From assembly GCA_033439685.1 (NCBI GenBank), contig JAUEDM010000003.1, positions 402,001 to 466,000 of the forward strand: a DNA stretch of 64,000 bases, read 5' to 3'. The translations under genes and the position numbers were made by a program. Below are positions 36,422 to 48,781 of the stretch, piece after piece; position 1 is the first letter of the stretch; each line of letters starts with the position of its first letter. A model generated the notes under the pieces. That model worked only from the letters and a program-made list of their open reading frames with translations. It searched no databases and was not told the DNA's origin. The stretch comes from Apodospora peruviana. Taxonomy: Eukaryota; Ascomycota; Sordariomycetes; Sordariales; Lasiosphaeriaceae.

Positions 36422-37618
36422 TACCCAGCCGCCTAGATCATTGAGGTTTGCTCTTGTCGGGGTGGAGTGGCAAGTATCGGTGAGTCTTTGTGTATAACGT
36501 CGAGCTTTCAAGATGGGGGATCTGTTGATGCAACATACGGCCCAGTTTCAGAACAGCAGGTGATTTGGCCGGAGGAACACATGATTTTTAGGATAAACAT
36601 GATGAAAGTTGCGTGTATTTGAAGTCACTCATTGGTTTGCATAGCACTACTTCTGGAGGCTTGGAGTTATCTTTTAGCGTTTCCTGCCGCTTTTGTTCGC
36701 GTTTTTCTGGATAGGAGAGACCTGGGGGTAATATAGGAGACACGCATACATACAGGCCCCGAGAGATGGGGATGGAGATAGACGTTAGAAGCATACGATG
36801 GTACTTGTATATTGAGGGCTGTCTGAAAATTTACTCTCCGGTTACATACTTGAACCAGGTAATAACCCGTAATACACCTTCAGGTGACCTTACTCCCCTT
36901 ATCGCCAAGCAAATCAGCACTACCTAGAATTATTGAGAGCACTAAAAGCATGTCCAACAAAGGGGCCTAAAGGGACAAAAGAAAATCATCAAAACACAAC
37001 AGAATACCTCTTCAGCTAATTAGATATTTACTGAAAAGATTTGAATATCTTACCAAAATCCGTCTTTGGGCCAGTCTTCGTATACTTGCAAGGATTCAGT
37101 TGGTTCTGTTAGTAATATTCCGTAAGGTATTCTCCCCCTTGCGGCCGACCAACTGAACCTGGACCCTGAGATTGGTTTGGCTCGACGAAGCTCCGCCAAA
37201 ACCGTGCCTCCCCGACGCTCGGGAGTCCTTCTTTGACCGCCCGACACGCTCAACACTAGACCAGGCTTCCTGTGTCAAGCAACGTAATACTGTCACGGCG
37301 ACCATCAACAAGCGCATTGCTGCAGCAGGGCAACACACAACGCAACGAAATCCCCGTCAACCACCGTCAACTAAATACCGTCCGTCCGATCATCAGCAGC
37401 CGCCCCCCTCCCCCGAAAAAAAAGTGCAACATCCCAATTATAGCCAGCGGTCAGTGCCGGTTTCCGAATCCCGCCCATTTCGAACGCGAAACTTTATCTC
37501 CATTAGCTAGCCTCGGGATTTCCCCCATTTTGCAACTAGTTGCACGCAACCCAACCCGCCCGCCGCGCTGCGAAAACATTCAACGACAACACACGACACG
37601 AACGAGGAGCAAGGGAGA
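36422..37618. other. Intergenic between the OSBP-related gene and VPS74
   Basis: About 1.2 kb holding the OSBP-gene 3' UTR and the VPS74 promoter and leader. No other coding region seen. Confidence 0.5.
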
Positions 37619-39136
37619 ATGGCGTCGACCAGCACGTCGGGCTTGACACGACGCAGGGGAGGAGGTGGTGGTGGTTCCGCGACAGGCGGTCCAAGTGATG
37701 GCGCGGACGGTGGTGGTGGGAGTAGTATCGGACCGCGGTCCAACTCGGCGAGCAACATGAAGGACAACAACAGCAGCCAGCCCGAGACGAGCTACGAGAG
37801 CAGCGAGAATGGCCACAAGATCGCCTTCGACCCTCGAGACATCAGCGAGAGCGCGGAACGGAGCAAGCAGCCCAAGCTGACCCTGATGGAGGAGGTGTTG
37901 CTGCTTGGGCTCAAGGACAAACAGGTTGGTTTTGCGTCCCTTCTAATCGAGTTTGTCGCGTGATGTTGCACTCAATGTTGCGACCGCGATCTACGATATT
38001 TTGATCTCTTGGATGGATTCACCCTTACGTACGTACACTGACAATTTTTGCAATCGCGCAATTGCTGTTTGTTTCTAGGGCTACCTGTCTTTTTGGAACG
38101 ACAACATTTCATATGCCCTGCGCGGCTGCATCGTGCTCGAGCTGGCCCTCCGCGGCAGAATCAGCATGCAAAAGGACCCTTCGAGGCGGCGGTTCCCCCT
38201 ACCGGATCGGATCATCGAGGTGGTCGACGACACGCTGACCGGCGAGGTGTTGCTGGACGAAGCCCTGAAGATGATGAAGTCGAGCGAGAAGATGAGCGTC
38301 AGCTCGTGGATTGATTTGATGAGCGGTGAGCCCTCCCCATTCTCTCGAGTATCCATCACCAATATACTTTTTCGTCTCGCACAATACCATACCCCTAGCC
38401 TGCCTCCAGAACGAACGGGCTGTGATTGGCTGTATATAATTTTATATATTAACGGACAGACCAATATAATAGGCGAGACCTGGAATCTTATGAAGATCGG
38501 ATACCAACTGAAGCAAGTGCGCGAGCGGCTGGCCAAGGGCCTGGTGGACAAGGGCATCCTGCGGACCGAGAAGCGCAATTTCTTGCTGTTCGACATGGCG
38601 ACGCACCCGGTGGTGGATGGCGGAGCGAAAGAGGAGATCCGCCGCCGCGTCCGCAGCGTGCTGACGCAGCGCACCGTCGTGCTCAACAACTCGCAGTTCC
38701 TGCCCGAGAACCTGGAGTTCCGCTACATCCGGACCATCGCGATGGTGTGCGCGGCCTACGCGGCTAACGTCCTCGAGAACGCGCTGTCCACGCTGGGCCA
38801 CGAGGCTAGGGAGAGAGCGTTTTCGCAGATGGACGAGCTGCTGGGCGATTACAGCCAGTGGCCGTTTGGCAAGAAGAAATCCACTGGCAATGATATCGGG
38901 GCCAATTTACCACAGGTCATTCAGGAGGTCAGTTCTTTTTTCTTTCTCTTCTATGTGTCTGCTTTGGTTGTTCCGGTCCATTGAGGTTCGGTTTGTCTAC
39001 TACGGAATACTTTGACTGACGATATATATTATTCGTGTGTTTGCAGGAAATCAACAAAGCAAAGGACAAGGAGCTCCAACTCGAGGTCGTGGCTGCTTGT
39101 CTCAACGTTTTCACTCGTCTGGATTCTCTGCTTTAA
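37619..39136 (+). CDS. vps74: VPS74/GPP34 Golgi phosphoprotein 3 homologue
   Basis: Four exons (37619-37924, 38079-38325, 38473-38927, 39047-39136) give 365 residues. The GPP34 domain spans about 85-365, from LTLMEEVLLLGLKDKQGYLS through LRGCIVLELALRGRI, LDEALKMMKSSEKMSVSSWI, GETWNLMKIGYQLKQVRERL and LTQRTVVLNNSQFLP to the C-terminal LQLEVVAACLNVFTRLDSLL. Family members bind PI4P at the Golgi and retain glycosyltransferases by linking their tails to COPI. The N-terminus is disordered and Gly-rich but keeps a triple-arginine cluster at 11-13, comparable with the coatomer-binding RRR of yeast Vps74. Introns sit at phases 0, 1 and 0. Intron 2 contains an AT-rich stretch and its acceptor ATAATAG is weak in pyrimidines. 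Confidence 0.97.
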
Positions 39137-40348
39137 TTAATATGAAGGAGATTGCAAAAATTGACGGGAAAGGAAATGAGTAGAGGAGGCTGGCCGTCAG
39201 CGGCGGTGACGGAAGGAAGGGCGGGTGGACGGGCGGGCGTTTCGGAAATGGATTCGGTATCTTGTCGTAACAATTATTTCCATCATCCATCATATTGTTT
39301 CTTCACACACACACACTCAACCTTGGTGGTTTAGCTTTCACCACGTTCTGGTTTTGGTTTAATAAGTTACACACAAGAATCCCGGATCACCTAGGCACAG
39401 CACCGTAACCTCGAGACCCTGCCTCTTGTTTCTTCATTTTCCTTCTTTCTCAATCTGTTTGATGAACCTTCTCCGGCTTAGTCTTGTTGTCCTCCTAACT
39501 TTATTGCTTGTCTTATTATCTACATGGACCTATTTCTTCATTCAGCTTTGTCTTTACACCAACTAGGTAAGTTGTGTGATCTAAAAAGACAGAGGAGAAG
39601 ATATCATTCTCATCTTTCTCTATTCTAGATCGGCTTTCTTTTTTTATTTCTGGCTGCGGATGGTCAATACGTAGAAAAGAGACAGGCAAGCAAACATGAA
39701 AGGGAACACACCCATATTTATCCAGATCTGTTTCGTATCATCAGTCAAGATATCGTACCGTGATGTTGTACCTTACTCACAAACAGCTCTTGATGAGTCC
39801 TCACCTTGAATCAGGAGGTACCTAGCTCTTCGGTAGCCAACATTAACTGACTGCCCGGTTCCTCTACGCAGACTTTCACAAAATCTCGCACACAACAGCA
39901 CCAACCACGACATCTCATTAAGCTTCTTAAGAAGAATTATATTAACCGCTTTTCACTTCCAATTCCTATATACATATCCCATGTACCTATCCTGCTAGAA
40001 ATCAAGATTTAAGAAACGACCGGGCAGGTATCTCGGCGGGTCAAGCGATAGAAGGTGTAACGATGGGTTTAATACGCCAAGAATGTAAAAAGATGCAAGG
40101 TACCCTATAAACAACGATGGTCCATCTTTTTTTTATCTCCAAAAACAGGAAACGCCGAAACACCTCCCCCAAACAAACAGAGAGTAAGCGACTGACTGAT
40201 CAATAGACACGGACTGACGTAAATACTGCAAGTACGCACGATCGAGAATCGGTCTTGCTGCCCAACCTCCTTTTCGTAGCAAGTTTGTCACCAACTTCAC
40301 ACCAACTCATCCATCACAATGGAGAGCGTTGTTGAGAGCCTATCCCCC
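39137..40348. other. Intergenic between the convergent VPS74 and SURF6 genes
   Basis: About 1.2 kb between two stop codons. It is T-rich on the plus strand in places and holds both 3' UTRs. No coding region supported. Confidence 0.5.
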
Positions 40349-42163
40349 TTATTTCTTCTTCCCCCCACCCCCACCAAACCCGCCTTCAAAGCCAGGCCTA
40401 TTCTTCTTCTTCGTCGACACGCCCTTCTTCTTCTTGCCCTTTGCGCCCTTCTCATCCCGCCGCTTCTTGAGGTTCTCCTCACGCTTGTGTTGCCTAGCCT
40501 TGATGCCGTCCTCAACGCCCTTGGCACGGTCCTTCCACTCGCGCTCGCTCTTCTTCTTGGCCTTCTCCTTTCGCTTCACCGCCTTCTTGAGCAGGCTCTC
40601 GTCGTCGTGCACCTTCTCGCCCTCGGCGCGCCGCCTTGCCGCCAGCCACGTCTCCTTCTCCAGCACCTCCTTGCGCTTGTCCTCGTCGAGCGCCGCAAGC
40701 CGTTTCTTCTGCGCCTCGAACTTGGCAAGAGCAGACTTCGGGTCCAGCGGTCCCTTCTTCTTGGTGCTGTCTTTTGCGTACGTCAGATCGTGCGACATTT
40801 GCGCTCCGTCGGCGAACGCTAGCCTGCCGAAGGCAAAGTGATTTGCGTTGCGGTCGTCGTCGAGGTCGATCATCGGGCTGAGCATGCTACCGGGGGAGTT
40901 GCGTGCGCTCGCTAGCGCCTCTTCCCGTTTCCTGTCCTCTTCCTCCTTGGCTAGCTGGCGCATCTCACGCTTGTGCGCTTTGCGCTGTGCTTGCTTTTCG
41001 CGACGCGACTCGATGAGCTCCTGTCTTGTCCGGATCGGCGTGCCATTAACGTCGTCGACCTTGCGGGCGGCTCGCAGGGCTTCAATCTTGGCGGCTAGGC
41101 GTGCGCGGAGCTGTGTTGTGTCGACGGGTACCTTTAACCTCGGTTTTTGTGATGGGGCGACAGTGGAAGAGATGGATGTCGTGGTGCTGGTCGGATCGGC
41201 CGATGTATTTTTGGCGTCTGTTTGGCTGTCAAAGATGGAGGATTTCGGTGAAGACGCTGCGGTCGACTCTCCCTCGCCTTCTTCCGGTACAAGCCCAGAG
41301 ACATCGATAGGTGCCATCTCGGTATCCTCATCGACGCCAACCTCGGTAGATGGTTTGATAGGTGTCTCTTTCGCTGTTGAGCATTCGGCGGGCTCTTCGT
41401 CGGCGGGGGCAGAGCTGCCCGTGGCGTTTTTACCCTTTGCCTTCTTCGCCTCTTCTTTTAGCAGCTTTTTCGTAGCCTTCTCTGCCTTCTTTTCCTCCTT
41501 AGCCTTTTTTGTTTCGCTTTTCGGCGTTTCGGGGGTTACGTCTTCTGACAACTTCGGTTTCTTGGCTGCCGACTCCTCCTCAACAACTGCCTTCTTTTTG
41601 AGACCTTCACCGGGCTTCTCTCTTTCAACTCCGGGAATGAGCTCGTCGTCGTCATCCTCGCTTTCGTCTTCATCTTCCTCCTCCAGCTCACGGAGCTTGC
41701 GTTTGTTTCGCGCCCGTTCGTCCAAAACTTCTTTCGCATTGCGGTGCAGCTCGCTATCAGGATCCAACTTGCCTCTTTTGGCGGCCTTGGCTTGATCTTT
41801 GGTCTGTTTCTTCTTCTTCCATTGATCCTGTTTTGCGCAGTACGTCGGCTAATCAGCATGGATCGCTCTTGCTGCTGCTAGTGAAGTACTGAACAGGGAA
41901 AGGAATGCACACTAATCGGCGCCGAAAGAGAGGGGATGTCGTCTCCGCAGAGCTGAGGAAAGGTGGTCAGTTGGCAAAAGAAAAACGTACACTGGTATCC
42001 TCTCCATAATACATCTTGGCTGGAATCAGAGATAGCAAGCCATCAAAGGCCTTTGCATGCTCACGCAGCCGGTCCTGTTGTCGCGATTGCACGGATCAGC
42101 GACCAGTATTTTCGGGGTGGCGGGAAGCAACGGATAACTTACCTGCAACTCGGTCTCCGCCAT
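40349..42163 (-). CDS. SURF6/RRP14 ribosome-biogenesis protein
   Basis: Three exons (42163-42143, 42074-41991, 41827-40349) give 527 residues. The N-terminal Rrp14 motif is split across the exons: MAETELQ, then DRLREHAKAFDGLLSLIPAK with MYYGEDTS, then DQWKKKKQTKDQAKAAKRGK. A long acidic/Lys-rich disordered middle (about 50-245) leads to the SURF6 domain (about 260-510), with TQLRARLAAKIEALRAARK, NGTPIRTRQELIESRREKQA, FGRLAF, KKGPLDPKSALAKFEAQKKR and a very basic C-terminus ending in Gly/Lys runs. The family is nucleolar and works in pre-rRNA processing of both subunits. The first coding exon has only seven codons. Long open frames on the opposite strand here are shadows of the biased composition. 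Confidence 0.95.
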
Positions 42164-42906
42164 TTGCAAGTTTCGGATATCAGTCCTGCTAGTGGTAAAA
42201 AGGAAATTCGATGCGATCCGGCAGTATGTTGATATCGCAGCCGTGCAATTGGGAGAGTGACCGCTTGTCTGGTTGTCTGAAGCTCCGCGGCGAGAAAAAT
42301 GAGGCGGGCTTGAATGGCGAATGAATTTTATCGCCGTGAATTTTTGGTCGGTGTGGAGATCAAATCCCCAGTCCCGCACCACAGCGAACCAACCCCACCC
42401 AAATTTCTGCCCAAGGCGGTGAAGGCCCACCCTGTCATCCAAGACGGGAACTGGTGTAATCTGGGTTCGGAATATGGAGTACAGATTACGCTGTAAAATT
42501 ACCAAACCTGTTTGGAGCTTATTCTTCAACCCATCCATCAGATTCATATCCACAACACCAAGACCCGAAAAGAGCTGGATACAAAGCTCTTGGAAGAGCT
42601 GGATACAAAGCTCTTGGAAGAGAGTACATTAAACACCTTCATCCACCGCCATTTTCGTTTGTCAAAATCCACACAACGCCAAACTATGTAAAGACATGCG
42701 TAACTACCTGGTTTATCAGCAGTACCGCGTACTAAAAACCAACAATAAGAGATATGTGACCTTAGAACTCCCAATGGCTGCCCCACGATGTGTAACCATA
42801 ACTCCAGGCGCTATGCACCGGTGCAAAACGTATATACATACTGACAAAGTCGAGTATGCTCCTCGCCAATATGTTCTTCATGCCTATCAAGTACCTTTCG
42901 ATGTTC
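42164..42906. other. Intergenic between EXO1 and SURF6
   Basis: About 0.74 kb between two minus-strand genes, holding the EXO1 3' UTR and the SURF6 promoter. It contains the 24-bp tandem repeat at 42,571-42,622. Confidence 0.5.
42571..42622. repeat. 24-bp perfect tandem repeat with internal palindrome
   Basis: Two identical 24-base units (42571-42594 and 42595-42618) are followed by AGAG of a third. Each unit contains AGAGCT and AGCTCT separated by GGATACAA, so each can fold into a small hairpin. It lies about 290 bases beyond the EXO1 stop codon and about 410 bases upstream of the SURF6 start codon. Confidence 0.9.
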
Positions 42907-45324
42907 TCAAAACATTTTAAGAGTATAGATATACTGTGCCAGAGCGAGTCGTCGAATTGACGACGATGCCTCATACGAGACGCCACCAGCTGACTCCGAG
43001 CACTCGTGCTCGTTCTCGTCCTCACTCTCCGGGATGATCTGATCTTCGCTTCCCAATGGCCTATTTAGGGCCTCGACCTCTGCGGTGTCCACTTGTGGTA
43101 ACGGGATGTTCGATGGTTTCAGAGAACCAGACGACTCTTTCGCCTTATACGTTCTTGGTGGCATCGGTCTGCTTTTCCCTCGCTGCAGCGCCTGAACGCC
43201 CATGCGCTGCAACGGGGTCAGCATAGGAGTCTGCAGATGAACTGGGGAACCAGAAGGCTTTTGCATGCTGGATGAGGGCGTAGGCAGTCCATGAATGATT
43301 TTCGTGTTCGGCCTCACTGAATTGTAGTTGAATTTTCGCAACGTCTTTCTCAACTGTTGTCCCGTCGGCGTCTCAAAAGGCGTAGTCGGCGCATTCTGCC
43401 TGGGGGAGTTTTGCTTGGGGGACGAAGCAGGAACTTCAACATCATCACTCCCATGGGCACTATCTTCAGCTCGCTGCTCAACGGCAAACAGAGTACGACT
43501 CGTCAGCTCGGGTAGAATGTCTTCGAAGATCGGGGTCTGCTTTGAAACACGTCGAGACGACTTCCTTGTGGATCTATGGATATCAATTTCGGGAAGGCTC
43601 CGCAATGCTTCGTCGATAGAATCATCAGACATTAAGATCTGATCAGCTCTCTTTGTAACTGGGTTCTTCGCCTTGCCGGAAGCAAAGAATTTGCTCCGCT
43701 CTGAGGTTGGGCTGGCGGCTTCTCCGATCGGTAACTCTTCACATAATCGCGCTTTCTTTGGCGGTCTTAAGGAAGGATCAGGATCCTGGTATACTTGGAT
43801 TATTGGTCCGGTGGTTCGGCGACGGTTCTGTGAAACCGACTCGGGGGCGACAGACGCAAGCAGCTTGGAGATTGGCTCGCTTTGTCGCCGGGGAGCACGA
43901 GCAGTGTACGTCCGCGACGGAGATGCCGGCGAGACTCCATCGTCCAAATATGGTCTTGGAAGCGGGAATACCAGTGGGCGAGGACCGGTTTGTGTTACAC
44001 TGCCATCCTGGGCAGGCTCGACATTGAAACAGTTCGGATCCATCTCCCCAAGAGGAATACGCCGGTTTCCAGCAAAGTATTCGTTGATAGGCTTACCAAG
44101 TGGCTTTCCCACTAGTTTCCTCTCAATGCTCGCAGAACTGGAGCTGGAACCAAAAACTTGGCTGATCCTTCTCTTTCCCGGCGATGGTGGAAGAATGATA
44201 GGCCTTTTCGTAATCGGACTTACATCCCCTGCGGCAATGGCTCGCGCCAGCTCTACCTCCACAGGCGCTCCGATGAAGGGCATGTTTGCGACATCGACAG
44301 ACGGGTCCGGATCCGTCAGTAACACGATCTCTTTCTTGATCGGGCAGAACACGCGCTGGTGTAGGAATGTGAGCTCGGCCTGCTTGAAATCCGCCAAGTA
44401 GTTTTCCGGGACGCGGTGCTTGCCATCGAACTGTATCATCTTGATGACACGCTCGGGGGTTTTGTGTTTTCGAATCATGCGGTAGGCGGTCTTTAGACCC
44501 ATGTTGTTAACACTGTCCAAATAATCGCACCCGCTGAAGATGGCCATGTGGCGGAACTCATTGTCAGTCCAACCTGTCAAGGAGATCTCGCGTACGCCAC
44601 AGAAGTCTCTTCGATTGATCTCGATGCATTGCCCATGCTGGTCCAGTTTCGTCAAAAGTCGTTTTGCGCCAAACACCAGCAAATCTGAATCCTCAGAAAT
44701 GATACCGCTTATCAAGCCCTGGCGTTCCAGGTAAACGAGTTGCGCATCTGCTTCGTAAGGGGCGACAACGTATGGGACTTCAGCCTTTTTCAGCTCCTCG
44801 ATCAGGAGCCGGGCCATCTCGGGGCTGACATCGATCGCTTTCTGGAACTCCTGGTAGGCCTGCCTCGGCTTTCCGGCCTTTAAGAGCTCCTGTCCTGCCC
44901 TTTTACTGGCTTCGCGGCGGTTCTCACGCGAAGTTTCTGTCAAAGCTTTGCTCGGAAGATAATCGCCGTCAAACACCAGATACGGTGTTACTCCATAATA
45001 CTTGCACATTTTGACGCGGTGCATGGCAAAGTCGACATATCTTAGGGGGGCATGTCAGAGTCACGTCTAGACAGACAGTCTCTAGGCGGGTTGGGGCTTG
45101 ACTTACTTGCGTGTAGGCTTGCCCTGTGCCAACTCAAGGGCGCAAGAAACGGCGCCACGATGAAGCCAGCCATAGGCGTCGACCCCGAGGGTCTCGCCAG
45201 CATATTTCTTGATATCAATGGGCCGATGGATGGACTTCAGAAGGGGGAGGAGGCCTGCAGTATCACTAGGTCAGAGACTGAACATGGCTGTGGTAGGACG
45301 CACTGCAGTACCTGAGATGCCCAT
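42907..45324 (-). CDS. exo1: Exonuclease 1 (5'-3' exonuclease / flap endonuclease)
   Basis: Three exons (45324-45312, 45254-45107, 45040-42907) give 764 residues. The first coding exon has only 13 bases (MGIS plus one base). The XPG N domain starts MGISGLLPLLKSIHRPIDI and the I domain lies at about 138-230. All metal-binding acidic residues of the family are in place: D30 (GVDAYGWLHRG), D78 (VFDGD), E150 and D152 (APYEADAQ), D171 and D173 (SEDSDLLVFG) and D226 (SGCDYLDS). EXO1 resects DNA ends, removes DNA in mismatch repair and acts in recombination and meiosis in the nucleus. The C-terminal 400 residues are disordered and Ser/Pro-rich, as in other fungal homologues, where they carry partner-binding and phosphorylation sites. 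It shares a divergent 1-kb promoter region with TMA16. Confidence 0.98.
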
Positions 45325-46331
45325 CCTGCTGTTCGGAAAACAAGACGCGTGCCACACAGCCGACGTGGTAGGCTTGAACACGAGCAGAACCCGGGATTTA
45401 GTTAGATGCCGTAGCCATGAGGATGCATGCAATATGGGCCGTGGTAAGGTGGGCTGTGAGAGACTCGAGACGCGATAGTAATAGTTGGCGATGGATGTCT
45501 TTGTTTACTCTGGCCAGAAGACGCGTGATATCTACAGCGAATATCGCGAGGAAAGGATACGGACAGCAAATGTTGAGCGAGAGCTGTTTTGGCAGATGAG
45601 TTACGAGCGAAACCGAAGTCAAACTTGCACCGAGTCGAGGATGGTGGAGGGCGGAGGGTGGTCGGGTGTCTGGCGGGTCGAAGTGGAAAGCGCTTCACTT
45701 AGAAATTGATTCGGCAGTCGGGCCATGGCACGAACAGGGAAGCGCGAATGCAGCGACGCGTCGTTACCCCCCGCGACGGGACCAAACCCCGCGACCGACT
45801 TCAGGCGGGAAGCAATTAGCATCCATCCCCATTGAAGCCTAGCGCGGGGTTTTTAGGTGAAGACCATCTCACCACCAAGGTGAATTCCACCGAGGTGAAT
45901 TTCTCAAAGTTTGATCAAGATTTTGTCCAAGGTCTCTAGTCTCCTTGAAATCCCTTGGAATGGAATGTGTACGATCTATGCGCTAGTATTTCGTGGCCAT
46001 TGCTTGACATCGCACTCAAATGTTTGGACTTAGTGTACTCGGTATGGTAAACTACACTGTTAAACCCAAGCTAGCTACGGTTGGTACAAAGTGAGGCGTA
46101 ATATCGTACATGACGGTACCGTACTCCTATGTAATCGGTGTACGGGTACGGCGCATCAGAAAGGGGGACCCTGACCGCCTCCTGCAACCACTTTAAACTT
46201 TATCAGAACTTCAGCCCCACCAGGCTTTCTGCACCGCAAATCCATTCAAAAAACTGCCCACGACAAAAATAGCCCAAGATCTCAAAACGACAAGTCAATA
46301 TCAACAACCCCGGCCACCCTCTATTGAAAAA
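45325..46331. other. Divergent promoter region EXO1 / TMA16
   Basis: About 1 kb between oppositely oriented start codons. Short inverted words such as ACCACCAAGGTGAATTCCACC (about 45,870-45,890) lie in the middle. No coding region supported. Confidence 0.5.
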
Positions 46332-47173
46332 ATGGCAAAGACATTAGAAAAGACGCGAAAGCAAATCGCCAAGAAGAGAAATGGCGCCATAGAGGCAATG
46401 CACCAGAACAGTCGGGACTCCAAGCGACTTCACAAAGCACAAATTCGAGACGACCGCCTCGAGAAACTCGCGAGCAACAGGAAGAAAAGGGACAGGCCCC
46501 TTAGTGAGTGAACCTCGAACTACAGCTTTGAATCTCATAACTGTTAACTAACAAACAAAAAAAAAAGTTGGCCGGGTTGCCTTCTTCCAAGAGTTTGCTC
46601 GTCAACACGAGAATCAGGCTCTTGACCTGGAAGCCATCCAGTTAAAAATCAACGAGTAAGTGTGTCACTTCTGAAAGATAAGAAGCTGGTCCTTGAGAAC
46701 CAAACGCAACTGCTAACAGCTGGTTAGGTTTGTGCATCAATATGACGAGGAGTATGCCGAAGTCAGGAGCACGCGTCGGCAAGGACGGCCGGCCAGCACG
46801 AGAGAGGATCTCCTCAAAATGAAGGTCGAGGCTCTCGAGAAGGAGTACCGGGATGGCTTCTGTGAGTGAATATCCCTATCGTGACGAAAACACGCTGGAG
46901 TCGACCTCTCCTCTACCACGACCACATCACCACCAATGAAACCCCACCGGAAACAAATCCAACCTGCTCAACTCGTGTCATCACCACCCGTGACGTGACC
47001 CTGGATCTCCGCGGCTAACAAAGTCAACAGTCCTCCCGGACCTGACCTCCGAGAAAAACGTCCAGCTGCTGGATCGGTGGGATAGAGAATGGTCCTACCT
47101 ACCGAACTTGGCCTGGGTCAAGATCTCAGCCACAGGGAACATCAAACCGGCCAAATTCCCTCCATCGGAGTAG
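46332..47173 (+). CDS. tma16: TMA16-like ribosome-associated protein
   Basis: Four exons (46332-46503, 46568-46655, 46728-46861, 47031-47173) give 178 residues, the size of the Tma16 family. The N-terminus is a basic helix-rich stretch (LEKTRKQIAKKRNGAIEAMH). Then come VGRVAFFQEFARQHE-type packing segments, the family block TRRQGRPASTREDLLKMK (compare the RQGR...SRE block of the human protein), FLPDLTSEKNVQLLDRWD and LPNLAWVKIS. Tma16 binds late nuclear pre-60S particles and is found with ribosomes. All phases (1, 2, 1) match. The acceptor of intron 1 is a run of ten or more A followed by G, with no pyrimidine tract. Family assignment is by motif order. Confidence 0.88.
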
Positions 47174-48781
47174 ACTGAACCACCCAGGTGAGGGGGGGAT
47201 AAGTTACGAATAGAAGGATGGGGTCAACAGGACAAGGGGAGAGGGCTCCCACAGCACAGCACACGCACTAATGATACCCGTCTCCGGCCGTTATATTTTT
47301 CTTTGGTCCTTTCGGCTAGACCTTCTTATTTGCTGCGGGATGGGATGGAAATGGGACGGTGCTGACGGCGTTTGTTTGAGACAAAATCTGAAAACGTTTC
47401 CTTGCGTGGGTGAGATGGGCCGGGCGGCCTCCGCGAATGACCGGTCACGGTTGGCAATCAATTTCATACAGACACTACTGTCCTCAGACCTGCAACAAGG
47501 CGGACAGCCAGAAAGGATGTGTGTGTCTGTGGTGGCCGTATCTTATCCAACGAGTGTTTTCGCGATGCATGCGACCTGATGCATTCTCATGAATCAGAGC
47601 TGGGCTGGCTACGACACCATCCGCCTCTCGGATGGCATATGCGACTTGTTCATCTTCATGCTCATGTCCATGCTCGGCGGGCTGGGCGGGGCGTTGTCTG
47701 AGATGCCATGTTCAGAGCCAGTGGTTAGAGGTTTGGTGTGCAAATATGCAACTTGCCTTTGCAGGGCAGGCTGCGAGGCAGGCAGGTTCGAGATGGGCCG
47801 AGGCCTTGATGGGAGAGGGTGGGAGGCCACGCCGGCTTCGCATATATCAGGGACATAGAGGAGACCGAGTCAGCATATCACCATCCGAAGTCCTTGGCCC
47901 TGCCGGCCGGTTGCAGATGCCGCGCACGCAGGATACCTAATTCACCTCTTACTACCCTCCCTCCCTCTCCCTCGCTCTGCCTTCGAGGGCCTGCCTGGGC
48001 TGCCACCTGCTGCCGTACGACACGAGACGTACTAATGCCGCTAAATAGGCTGCAAGAAATGAATGCAGGGCCAATTGGGGCGTGGGGAAAGGTTACCTTC
48101 TCTCTTGAGGACGAGGGGGGAGGGGAGAATGTTTAGGAGAGAAGCGGGTAGCCGCCGCCGGTTTCTGGCCCCAAGGGTTCCCGAATTTACTTCATTTTTC
48201 TGAGACTCCTGCATGCATGAAATCGCTGGAACAGCAGCCCTTTTTTCTTATTGCCGGCCGGCACCTACGTAGTTAGCTTACGTCTCTCTTTGTCTACTCA
48301 AGGCAAAGTCCTCCCTAACAAACTATGTCATGCGGTGGGTTGGTTGGGCTTCTCTCTTGTTTGGCTTTCGGCAGTAGAGTATCACCAACTTTGACCCAGC
48401 ATGACACAACGGCGTTTCCCTGCTTCTGCTTCTGCTTCTGCTTTCCCGTTCCCGCCCAGCCCTTCACGACCTACGGATGGCTGCACCGAGGGCACCGTTT
48501 CCCAACTATTGTCCCTCCCAAGCTTCGCCTGTGATTTGACACGACTATGTAACATCGTGGCGTTTTTTATGGGGAAAATTTCTGGGTTTCCTCGCTGTTT
48601 GTTTCTTGTGTGTCTGTACAATTATGTATAGTTCCCCGAGACAGCCGGGGAGACCACGGTGGAAGGGAGTCAAGTAAGGCGTCGTCGTGGCGTCGCACTG
48701 ATATGTCGTAGCTATTCTGGAATGCTTCCTTCCACCCTTCTTCCATTATTCCGCCACACCCCCAGGGAAAGCTGGGCACGG
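47174..48781. other. Intergenic downstream of TMA16
   Basis: About 1.6 kb. No splice-linked or family-like frame was found. The first part is the TMA16 3' UTR, and the part next to 48,782 would hold the 3' end of the small minus-strand gene if that gene is real. Confidence 0.5.

Noticed and set aside
40848..41795. 315-codon plus-strand Ser-rich frame
   Set aside because: Antisense to the Lys/Glu/Asp-rich SURF6 exon; poly-Ser and poly-Phe runs are what such exons produce in reverse.
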